A stretch of DNA of 55,960 bases from Polyangiaceae bacterium (GTDB lineage Bacteria; Myxococcota_A; Polyangia; Polyangiales; Polyangiaceae): NCBI GenBank assembly GCA_013361525.1, contig JABFXY010000048.1, positions 1-55,960 on the forward strand, in the 5' to 3' direction. Positions 36,145-43,547 of this stretch are shown here, piece by piece; position 1 is the first letter of the stretch; each line of letters begins with the position of its first letter. Both the position numbers and the translations under genes were made by a program. A model generated the notes under the pieces. It was given only the letters and a program-made list of their open reading frames with translations. It made no database searches and was not told where the DNA came from.

Positions 36145-36936
36145 TCAGCTGCCCTCTTCGAGAGCGCGCTTCGTGAACCGCGAATCCGGGATGTCGTGAT
36201 TCACCTTCCAGGCTTTGCGGACGAGCGTGGTCGACTGGTTGTTCTTCGTGTGGTCGACCATCTTCAGCTCGGTCGGCGAGCAGAACTCTTTTTCGCAGGT
36301 GTAGTTGGTGCGCGTCTCCGTTTTTACGTGCGTGCCCGAGTCGGAGAAGTACTTGAGCTCGGTCGGGAGCATCCGCGCCTTCTCGACCGTCATCTCCACC
36401 TTCGCGTAAGGCGCCTCGCTGTCCTTCTTCGCGGTCATGTTGATCTTCATGACCTTGCCGTCGTCGCTCGCGACGGTGCCGGTGTACATCTTCGAGTAGC
36501 TGGTGATCGACATCTCGTCCTGGGCGAAGTTCATGCCCATGAAGCCCTGGTCGGTCACGTGGCTCGCAATGCGGCGCACCTTCTTGAAGGCCGGCAGGTA
36601 GACGTACATCTGCGATGGCGAAAGGACGAGCACCTTGGTGCCCTTCACGTCACTGGGCGCGAGAAACTCGCTGAAGCGTTTGTCGCCCTTCATGTAGACG
36701 GCGAGCGACAGCTTGCGGTCCGACTTGTCCGGCGTCCTGATGGTGCCGTCGTACTCGAAGTACTGCGTCTTCGCCTTGAAGACGGCGCCGTCCACGGCAG
36801 CGATGGCCTTGTCACCCTTCTCGTCGGCGTGCGCCTCGGAAGGCAGCATCGCGCCACCCACGAGCGCGCTCAGGCCGATGAACCCCGCAGCAAGGACCTG
36901 TCGCCGGCCCGGCCCATTGGAAGCGTCACGCTTCAT
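36145..36936 (-). CDS. LolA-like outer-membrane lipoprotein-sorting protein
   Basis: A 263-residue periplasmic protein. The signal peptide contains GRRQVLAAGF, so Tat export is possible (Arg pair followed by a mildly hydrophobic core), with cleavage near SEAHA. The mature domain has the LolA-like half-barrel pattern seen in proteins paired with MMPL exporters: FEYDGTIRTPDKSDRKLSLAVYMKGDKRF, VLVLSPSQMYVYLPAFKKVRRI, GFMGMNFAQDEMS. It would ferry a lipid between the exporter and the outer membrane. ATG 36936 follows GAGGAGG at 8 nt, which decides the start. Confidence 0.88.
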   Translation of the reverse strand: MKRDASNGPGRRQVLAAGFIGLSALVGGAMLPSEAHADEKGDKAIAAVDGAVFKAKTQYFEYDGTIRTPDKSDRKLSLAVYMKGDKRFSEFLAPSDVKGTKVLVLSPSQMYVYLPAFKKVRRIASHVTDQGFMGMNFAQDEMSITSYSKMYTGTVASDDGKVMKINMTAKKDSEAPYAKVEMTVEKARMLPTELKYFSDSGTHVKTETRTNYTCEKEFCSPTELKMVDHTKNNQSTTLVRKAWKVNHDIPDSRFTKRALEEGS

Positions 36937-37053
36937 GCCCGAATCCTCCTCGTTGAACCACGCACAGCAATAACGGAGCCGCCGAGCGAAGAAAAGGCGG
37001 CAAGACGATCGCGTCGCCGACGCGTTTGACGGGCGCCGCCGCGCTTTATTGAA

Positions 37054-37180
37054 GACGAGAGAAGGGACGCCAAGAGCGCCAAGGGCAAAGAAGGAAGAAG
37101 AGGGTGGATAAAGGACGAGAAAAACCTCTGACTCCTCTTCCTCTCTCTTTCCTTGGCGCCCTTGGCGACCCCTCTCGTGG
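37054..37180. repeat. interspersed repeat, copy B (inverted repeat)
   Basis: The left arm (about 37054-37102) and right arm (about 37131-37180) are imperfect inverted copies of roughly 48 nt. The cores are GGACGCCAAGAGCGCCAAGG (37065-37084) and CCTTGGCGCCCTTGGCGACC (37151-37170), with purine-rich and pyrimidine-rich flanks that also pair. The right core ends 21 nt from the stop codon of the minus-strand MMPL gene. The central spacer is about 28 nt. Confidence 0.85.
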
Positions 37181-37196
37181 GTTTCGAACGACGCCC

Positions 37197-40136
37197 TCAG
37201 CCGGGGCGGCCTTCGGGGGTGCCGGAGTCGATCGCGGGGTCTTCTTCGGGTTGCTCGACGGGCGCCGGGACTGGGGCGTAGTGGCGGCGGCGCGCTAGGA
37301 GCGGGCAGATGATGAAGGTCGCGAGGGCGGCTGCGATCATCGCGGCCGCGGTCAGGCCACCGACGTTTTGCAGCGGGCGCGCGTCGCCGAGGGTGAGCAC
37401 GAAAAAGCCGATCGCGACCATGATCGCGTTGGTCCAGATGCCGGCGCCGTTCTCCATCGAGGCGGCGGCAGCAGCGCGCTCCAGCGAGGCCTTCGCCGGG
37501 ACCGACCACGACCAGAGGTATTGCACGGCGTAGTCGTCGCCCGCGCCGATAATCAGGCTCGCGAGCATCGACGTGCCGATATCGAGGTGAACGCCGATGA
37601 GGCCCATGCCGCCGTACATGACGAGCAGCGTGAGCAGCGTCGGGATCGACGAGAGCAGTCCCGTCGACAGCGAACGGAAGAGCAGCGCCTTCAGGCCGAT
37701 GACGAGCACGAGCGCGAACCAGAGGCTGTTCCACTGGTTGTTGAACACGCTCTGTGACAGGCCCCGGTACAGAACGGGCAGGCCGGTGACGAGCGGCTTG
37801 AGCGCGACCTTTTCGCCCGTGCTCTCCGAGGGCGGAAGCAACACGCGGCTCGTGTCGAGATCGAGCAGGGAGTGACCGATAAAGGTCCGAAGCCGCTCAC
37901 CGCGCGGCCCCTCGGGGATCGCGAGACCGCCCTCGGCGACGACGTGATCCGACAGAGCCTTGGCGCGCGACAACGTCCAGAAGTCGGGGACGTTCTGCTC
38001 GAGGGTGACCGAGATGTTGTCGACGTCGCCGTCGCTCGGCTCGCGCTCGAGGACGCCGCCGATCGCGACCGGAACCTTGGCGCGCCACGCTTTTCGCGCG
38101 GCTTCTTCGCTCGGAGGAGCGCCGAGCGCGGCGACCGCTTTCGCGATGCGATGGGTCGCGTCCCCGTCCGGGTGATCCGGCGTTTTCGGGATCGGGTCAT
38201 CGAACGCGTCGCTCTTCATGAAGGTGACGATCGCGTCTTCGATCACCTTGGCCGCGGGCTCGGGCGGGCCCATCTCGAGAGCGGCGCGGAGCTTGTCGGG
38301 GGACTCGACGCGCGTGCCGAATTGAACCGCGAGCGCGCCCACGTGGGCCGCGACGATCTCCGCGCGGTGACGTCGCTCGGCGTCGGACGTGGCCGACGGC
38401 GCTCCCGGACGGATCTCCGAGACCGCGAGATCACCGGGCAACGTCTCGGCGGTGATGCGCTCGATCTCGCGAAGGATCGCCTCGACCTCGACGGCGCGCG
38501 CCGGCATGACCTTCACGTGCATCATCGCGAACTTGCGGTCGTCCGTGATGGTCTGCGAGATGATGCGCTTGCCGGTGACGAGGCTGTACAGCTGCCGCAC
38601 GCCGTCGGCGGTGTCGGGGATGCGCCGCACCTTCTCGCCCATCGCCTCGTTGATCTGCGCGATGACCGAAGCGACGTGTTGAACGCTGCTGACGCCTTCC
38701 ACGGTCGAGATGCGATCACCGAGCAGCTGGAGCTCGCGAAGGACGGCCGGGTCCGTCATGTCGCCTTCGACCTGGATTTGGATGAACTGCGCGCCGCCGA
38801 AGTCGCGCTGCATGAAGTCGAACGCCTCGTCCGGGGGGCTACCCTCGTCGAAGAAAGCCGCCGTATCCATGCGAGAATCGACGCGGCTCGCGTACACCGT
38901 GGAGCCGGCCACGACGAGGACCGTGGCGATGCCGACCGCGAGGCGGTTTCGTTGCACCCAAACGGAAAGCCGCGCCATCCAGTCGCTGACCCAGACGAGC
39001 GTCGGACCGACGCGGCCACGCACCGGCGAGATGACGATGACCGCCGGAATGAAGGTCATCGCGAGCACCAGCGCGACGGTGAGGCCGAGCGCGGTGTAGA
39101 TGCCGAAGGTGCGCATCGGCTTGATGTCCATCATCACGAAGGACAGGAGGCCGAACACCGTCGTGAGACCGCTGCCGAGAATGCTCGGCCCGACGTCTTC
39201 GATCGCCAGGCGCATCGCCTCTTCGCGGGCGAGCGGCGTCGTGCCGCTGCGGATCTGTGCGAGCGAATAGAAGCGTGTCAGCAGGTGGACGCCGTACGCG
39301 CTGCCGAGGGCGAACAGGATGACCGGCATCGAGCCGAGAACGATGTTCGTGTGAACGCCGGAAAAGCCCATGATTCCGAGCGGAATCACGATGCCGAGCA
39401 GCGTCGACAACAGCGATAGGCCGGTACCCAGGAGATCGCGGAACGACAACAGGACGATGAGCGCAATCGCGAGACACGCGAACGGCGCGAGCGTCTTCAG
39501 GTCGTTCTGGGTGACGTCGTAGATGTACGTCGAGATGAACGGCGCCCCGCCCCAGTACTTCTTTTCCTTGGGGAAGAGCTCGTTGACGAGGTCGCTGACC
39601 TTCTTCGCGGTGACGCGCGGCTGAACGCCCGGCGTCGCGAAGCAATAGAGCATGACGCCCCGGCCATCTTTGGAGACGAGGGTGCCGACGATGTGATCGC
39701 GCGAAAGGACCTTCTCCCGAAGGGCCTCGCGCTCGGTGTCGTTCGTCGGCATCTCCCGGACGAGGTAGTCGAGCTCGACCTTGCCGCCGGCTTTGTCCTC
39801 CGCGAAGTCTTCGACGCTCGTGATGCTGAGCGCGTATTCGATGCCGTTCGTTTCGTTGAGCCGCTTCGTAAGCGTCTGTAGCCGCTGGAGAAAATCGGAC
39901 TGAAAGACGTCGTCCGTCTCGATCCCGACGAGGGCGACGTCCATGCTGCCGAAGCGCTCGCTCACCTCGTAGAAGCCGTCGACTTCGGGGTTCGATCGCG
40001 GCAAAAACGCGAGGATGTCATCGTCTTGGACGACGCGGTTCGCATACAGCGCCGCCGCCGCCGACAGGCCGAGGACGACCACGACGACCACCCACGCGAC
40101 GCTTCGCCGGACGATGAACCGCGCGAAAGCCTTCAT
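37197..40136 (-). CDS. MMPL/RND-family lipid exporter
   Basis: A 979-residue inner-membrane protein with the RND layout: TM1 near residues 10-32, a large periplasmic loop to about 215, five TMs (AIALIVLLSFRDLLG; IVIPLGIMGFSGV; PVILFALGSAYGVHLL; TTVFGLLSFVMMD; ALVLAMTFIPAVIV), then a second half of the same design from about 395. The SAYGVHLLTRFY and GAGDDYAVQYLW segments are the paired TM4/TM10 proton-relay regions. The second periplasmic loop is extended. Family members export lipids, hopanoids, sterols or polyketides. Adjacent LolA-like and porin-like genes support envelope lipid transport. Confidence 0.93.
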   Translation of the reverse strand: MKAFARFIVRRSVAWVVVVVVLGLSAAAALYANRVVQDDDILAFLPRSNPEVDGFYEVSERFGSMDVALVGIETDDVFQSDFLQRLQTLTKRLNETNGIEYALSITSVEDFAEDKAGGKVELDYLVREMPTNDTEREALREKVLSRDHIVGTLVSKDGRGVMLYCFATPGVQPRVTAKKVSDLVNELFPKEKKYWGGAPFISTYIYDVTQNDLKTLAPFACLAIALIVLLSFRDLLGTGLSLLSTLLGIVIPLGIMGFSGVHTNIVLGSMPVILFALGSAYGVHLLTRFYSLAQIRSGTTPLAREEAMRLAIEDVGPSILGSGLTTVFGLLSFVMMDIKPMRTFGIYTALGLTVALVLAMTFIPAVIVISPVRGRVGPTLVWVSDWMARLSVWVQRNRLAVGIATVLVVAGSTVYASRVDSRMDTAAFFDEGSPPDEAFDFMQRDFGGAQFIQIQVEGDMTDPAVLRELQLLGDRISTVEGVSSVQHVASVIAQINEAMGEKVRRIPDTADGVRQLYSLVTGKRIISQTITDDRKFAMMHVKVMPARAVEVEAILREIERITAETLPGDLAVSEIRPGAPSATSDAERRHRAEIVAAHVGALAVQFGTRVESPDKLRAALEMGPPEPAAKVIEDAIVTFMKSDAFDDPIPKTPDHPDGDATHRIAKAVAALGAPPSEEAARKAWRAKVPVAIGGVLEREPSDGDVDNISVTLEQNVPDFWTLSRAKALSDHVVAEGGLAIPEGPRGERLRTFIGHSLLDLDTSRVLLPPSESTGEKVALKPLVTGLPVLYRGLSQSVFNNQWNSLWFALVLVIGLKALLFRSLSTGLLSSIPTLLTLLVMYGGMGLIGVHLDIGTSMLASLIIGAGDDYAVQYLWSWSVPAKASLERAAAAASMENGAGIWTNAIMVAIGFFVLTLGDARPLQNVGGLTAAAMIAAALATFIICPLLARRRHYAPVPAPVEQPEEDPAIDSGTPEGRPG

Positions 40137-40173
40137 CGAAATACGCTCGCGAGCATCATTCGGTAGGTCGACC

Positions 40174-40482
40174 TCATCCGACGAGCAGGGTCGCGGTGCC
40201 GCGCTGTTTGCCCCGAAGCTCTTTCACCTGAATCTGGTAGAGGCCCTTCGAGGACGGGACGAACTCGACCGGGGGGGCGCTCTGCGGAAGGCCGGTCGGA
40301 AGCTCGCCGAGGACACGTTGAACGATCTTCAGCCCGGCGGGCGATTGAATCACGACCTCGATGGGCGGAACCGGATCGTCGATGGCGTGAAAGACGAGCG
40401 CGACGCGGTCCCCGATCGTGCAGGTCACGTCGCCGTGAAGCATCGTCTCTATCTCGCCCTGGCTCTCGATTCGGCGTGACAT
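40174..40482 (-). CDS. small beta-rich protein of unknown function
   Basis: A 102-residue protein (ATG 40482; a TTG four codons upstream is possible) beginning MSRRIESQGEIETMLHGD. It has no signal peptide and looks all-beta (CTIGDRVALVFHAIDD, PPIEVVIQSPAGLKIVQRV, FVPSSKGLYQIQVKEL), resembling a single immunoglobulin-like or C2-like sandwich. No family recognised. It lies 37 bp upstream of the MMPL gene on the same strand and is divergent from the ketoacyl synthase gene, so it probably belongs to the export locus. Confidence 0.7.
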   Translation of the reverse strand: MSRRIESQGEIETMLHGDVTCTIGDRVALVFHAIDDPVPPIEVVIQSPAGLKIVQRVLGELPTGLPQSAPPVEFVPSSKGLYQIQVKELRGKQRGTATLLVG

Positions 40483-40574
40483 CTTGGGGCACAAAAGGGT
40501 GGAGCAAACCGCCCAGTTTGTACAGCCTTTGCGCGGCCGGCCGTGCTACTTCGTAAGCTGTGAATGGAGGGTCC
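40483..40574. promoter_or_regulatory. divergent promoter region of the lipid synthesis/export locus
   Basis: A 92-bp gap between the divergent small-protein and ketoacyl-synthase starts. It must hold both promoters or a shared control region. No clear boxes can be assigned. Confidence 0.35.
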
Positions 40575-41834
40575 GTGCGCTCGGATTCAGGAAACGACGT
40601 CGTCATTACGGGCGTCGGGGTGTGCTGCAACATGGGGGACGACCTGCCGGAGATCCTCGATCGGCTTCGCGAAGGTCGAAACGTTCCATTCGAACGCTGG
40701 CAGGTCGCCCTGGACCTTCAGGCCCGCTGCCAAGTCATCGGGCGATACCATGGCGACGTCTCGGATGCGGCGCTCGGCATCAGCAAAAAGCTGTCACGCT
40801 TCATGGGCCGCGGATCGCGCGTCGCGTTGAAGTCTGCGCAGCATGCGATCACGCAAAGCGGGATCTTCGAGTCGAGCCTGCCGCACCTCGCGCGGCGCGA
40901 GGTCGCCGTCGTTTACGGCTCCGGAACGGGCGACGTCGACACGCACATCGAGGTGCGTCGGAAGCTCGACGAGACGAGCGACGTGAAGAGGGTGAGCCCG
41001 ACCGTCATCCCGCGGCTCATGGCATCGACCGTCTCCGCGAACCTCGTGAACGTGCTGCGCACGTCGGGCCCGTCGTTCACCGCGACCGCGGCTTGCTCCG
41101 GTGGGGCCTACAACCTTCTGCTCGCGAGCTCGCTCATCCAGAGCGGCCACGCGAAGGCAGCGATCGCAGGCGGCGTCGAGGTTTGCGACCCGCATTTCTT
41201 CGCCGGGTTCGACGCGATGGGCGCGTACAACGGACGTGACAACGATCGCCCCGAGCGCGCGAGCCGACCCTACGCTGCCGATCGCGCCGGGTTCATCTTC
41301 AGCGAGGGCGCGGGCACGGTGATCCTGGAGCGGCGCGCCGACGCCGACGCACGCGGTGCGAAGGTCCTCGGAGTGCTCCGCGGCTTCGGGATTTCGAGCG
41401 ACGGCCAAGGCGAAATGGTCGCGCCGGCTCGAAGCGGCGCCGTCGCTTCGATGGCGATGGCGCTCGAACGAACGGGCGTCGAACCGGACGCCATCGGCTA
41501 CGTGAACACGCACGGCACCTCCACGCCGCTCGGCGACGTGAGCGAGGTCAAAGCGATCCGCGAAGTGTTCGGTGATCGTCGCGTGCTCTATTCGTCGACG
41601 AAGGGGTACACGGGCCACACGATCTCTGCGGCCGGCGTCATCGAGGCCATCTTCACGCTCGAGATGATCCGCGGCGGTTGGGTCGCCCCCAGCGTGAACG
41701 CCGAACCGCTCGACCCCGAGGTGACCGATTTTCCGCCGGTCGTCGCCCCGACGAAGGCCGAGCTGAGCTACGCAATTTCGAACTCGTTCGGATTTGGCGG
41801 GACGAACGCGACGTTGGTGCTCTCGCGCGATTGA
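40575..41834 (+). CDS. beta-ketoacyl-ACP synthase (FabF-like)
   Basis: A 419-residue condensing enzyme. The catalytic set is complete: Cys174 in TAACSGGAYN, His313 in NTHGTSTPLGD, Lys343 and His348 in TKGYTGHTIS. The C-terminal SNSFGFGGTNATLVLS is typical. It condenses an acyl thioester with malonyl-ACP. No ACP, ketoreductase or acyltransferase gene lies nearby, so it may act with housekeeping partners. GTG 40575 is preferred because GGAGG lies 4-5 nt upstream; GTG 40560 is possible. The esterase gene starts 1 bp after its stop. The divergent MMPL/LolA locus suggests the product is exported. Confidence 0.93.
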   Translation: MRSDSGNDVVITGVGVCCNMGDDLPEILDRLREGRNVPFERWQVALDLQARCQVIGRYHGDVSDAALGISKKLSRFMGRGSRVALKSAQHAITQSGIFESSLPHLARREVAVVYGSGTGDVDTHIEVRRKLDETSDVKRVSPTVIPRLMASTVSANLVNVLRTSGPSFTATAACSGGAYNLLLASSLIQSGHAKAAIAGGVEVCDPHFFAGFDAMGAYNGRDNDRPERASRPYAADRAGFIFSEGAGTVILERRADADARGAKVLGVLRGFGISSDGQGEMVAPARSGAVASMAMALERTGVEPDAIGYVNTHGTSTPLGDVSEVKAIREVFGDRRVLYSSTKGYTGHTISAAGVIEAIFTLEMIRGGWVAPSVNAEPLDPEVTDFPPVVAPTKAELSYAISNSFGFGGTNATLVLSRD

Positions 41835-41835
41835 G

Positions 41836-42843
41836 ATGAGGACGATGGTCGACGTCGAGTGGCGGAGCGTCCGAAGGGCGCTCGGTGCCTTCCTCGTCGA
41901 CGGCTTCTTCACGAACGGCTCACGCCTCGCGAAGCTACACCCGCTCGCTCGACCCGAGCGCCACGGCGTCGAGCTCGTCGCCGACGTCGCGTACGGCGCC
42001 TCGGGGCGCAGCGAGCACCTCCTCGACGTCTACCGTCCGATCGATGGCGCGGCACATGACGGCCTGCGCGCGCGGCACGCGCGGTCGGGCGCGCGGCCGG
42101 TCGTCCTCTACGTGCACGGCGGCGGCTTTCGCATTCTGTCGAAGGAGTCGCACTTCTTGATGGCGCTCGCGTTCGCGCGGCGCGGATATGTCGTCTTCAA
42201 CATCAACTACCGCCTCGCGCCGAAACACCCTTATCCCGCGGCGATCGAGGATTGCGCCGATGCGTATGCTTGGGTCGTCGAGAACGCGGCGCGCTTCGGC
42301 GGGGACCCTTCACGCATTCTCCTCGCGGGGGAGAGCGCCGGCGCGAATCTCGTCACGTCGATGACGGTCGCCGCTGCCTACGATCGGCCCGAGCCATATG
42401 CACGGCGCATCCTCGAGACCGGCATCGTGCCGAAGGCGACGATCCCCGCATGCGGCATTCTTCAAGTGTCCGACGTCGAACGGCTCGCGCGGCGACGACG
42501 GATCTCACCGTTCATCTTGGATCGCCTGCTCGAGGTCTCGACGGTGTACCTGCCCCTCGGTTCGGCGGCGGGTGCGTGCGAGCTCGCGGACCCGCTGTGC
42601 ATCATCGAGCGAAGCGGCCCGCCCGCACGCGCGCTGCCCCCGTTCTTCATCCCTTGCGGGACGAAAGACCCGCTGCTCGACGACACCCGACGGCTCGGCA
42701 AGGCACTGGCGACCATCGGCGTCCGCGCCGACGTGCGGATCTATCCCGGAGAGCCGCACGCATTTCACGCGCTGATGTGGCGTCCACACGCGCGAAAATG
42801 CTGGGCCGAGACGTATGCGTTCCTCGACGAAGTGCTCGACTGA
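41836..42843 (+). CDS. alpha/beta hydrolase, hormone-sensitive-lipase family
   Basis: A 335-residue esterase. The oxyanion motif is HGGG (94-97), the nucleophile elbow GESAG (Ser167), and Asp278 (GTKDPLLDD) and His308 (EPHAFH) complete the triad. These place it in the bacterial HSL (family IV) esterases acting on short or medium acyl esters. There is no signal peptide. ATG 41836 is 1 bp after the ketoacyl synthase stop, so the two genes are translationally linked and it may hydrolyse or transfer the product of that enzyme. Confidence 0.92.
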   Translation: MRTMVDVEWRSVRRALGAFLVDGFFTNGSRLAKLHPLARPERHGVELVADVAYGASGRSEHLLDVYRPIDGAAHDGLRARHARSGARPVVLYVHGGGFRILSKESHFLMALAFARRGYVVFNINYRLAPKHPYPAAIEDCADAYAWVVENAARFGGDPSRILLAGESAGANLVTSMTVAAAYDRPEPYARRILETGIVPKATIPACGILQVSDVERLARRRRISPFILDRLLEVSTVYLPLGSAAGACELADPLCIIERSGPPARALPPFFIPCGTKDPLLDDTRRLGKALATIGVRADVRIYPGEPHAFHALMWRPHARKCWAETYAFLDEVLD

Positions 42844-42908
42844 GCCGCGCCGGGGGTCGAAAGACGGCGGGGGAAAATTTGTCCGTTCGGAGCGGCGTAT
42901 GGCTTGCT

Positions 42909-43352
42909 ATGTGCGTGCACACGCCCCGTTTCCTGAAATGGATGCTCGCCGCCGCCATCGCGCTCTCCCCGTGGATGGCTTCGCGTGACGCCCACGCCGT
43001 CGAGGACAGCGAGCCGCTCGCCGAAGAAGAAGAGGTCGCGCCGCCGGCCAAGAGCGAGGACGAGGCGCCGGTGAAGAAAAAGGCGTCGAAGCCCGCCAAG
43101 AAGGACGCGAAGAAGGGGCGCGCCAAGCGCCCCGGCGGGTCGAAGGTCGCCTCGACGTCGAAGAAGACGAAGAAGAAGATCGCGGCCAAGAAGGACGACC
43201 GGAAGAAGCACGATTCGAAGAAGGACGTGCGCAAGAAGGACGCAAAGGACGTCGAGGAACGTGACGACCGTGTCGCGTCCGCGGACGAAAAGAAGGACAA
43301 GAAGGTCGTCTCGCTCTCGAAGACGGTGCGTCGCAAGAAAGCGAAGAAGTAG
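42909..43352 (+). CDS. exported Lys/Asp-rich low-complexity protein
   Basis: The protein has 147 residues. It starts MCVHTPRFLKWMLAAAIAL, and cleavage near AHAVED leaves a mature part of about 115 residues with roughly 40% Lys plus many Asp/Glu/Ala (KKKASKPAKKDAKKGR, KKDDRKKHDSKKDVRKKD). It is histone-like in composition but exported, so binding to anionic polymers or cell wall is more likely than to DNA. Composition resembles the linker of the extensin-like protein at 3092-4324. No conserved domain seen. Confidence 0.7.
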   Translation: MCVHTPRFLKWMLAAAIALSPWMASRDAHAVEDSEPLAEEEEVAPPAKSEDEAPVKKKASKPAKKDAKKGRAKRPGGSKVASTSKKTKKKIAAKKDDRKKHDSKKDVRKKDAKDVEERDDRVASADEKKDKKVVSLSKTVRRKKAKK

Positions 43353-43379
43353 TCGCCGAATCGAAGAGAGCAGACCTCG

Positions 43380-43399
43380 CGGGCCCGATATCGGGCCCG
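43380..43399 (+). terminator. terminator hairpin after the Lys-rich gene
   Basis: CGGGCCCGAT-ATCGGGCCCG is a perfect 20-nt palindrome that begins 27 nt after the stop codon and is followed by TTCGTCATTTCC. The strong GC stem with a T-rich tail supports an intrinsic terminator. Confidence 0.65.
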
Positions 43400-43547
43400 T
43401 TCGTCATTTCCGGCCATCGATCACTTTCTGCCCATCCATCATGGAGTGCGGTCCGAAGACATCATCCGCTCGGCATCACGATAGCCACCTAATCCTCCTT
43501 GCTATTTGCAGGCGGATCGCTTCGCCTGTTGTCCTGGAGGATCGACT

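Noticed and set aside
37872..39419. Long plus-strand frame antisense to the MMPL gene
   Set aside because: Arg/Asp/His-rich shadow without recognisable structure, opposite a clear RND exporter.
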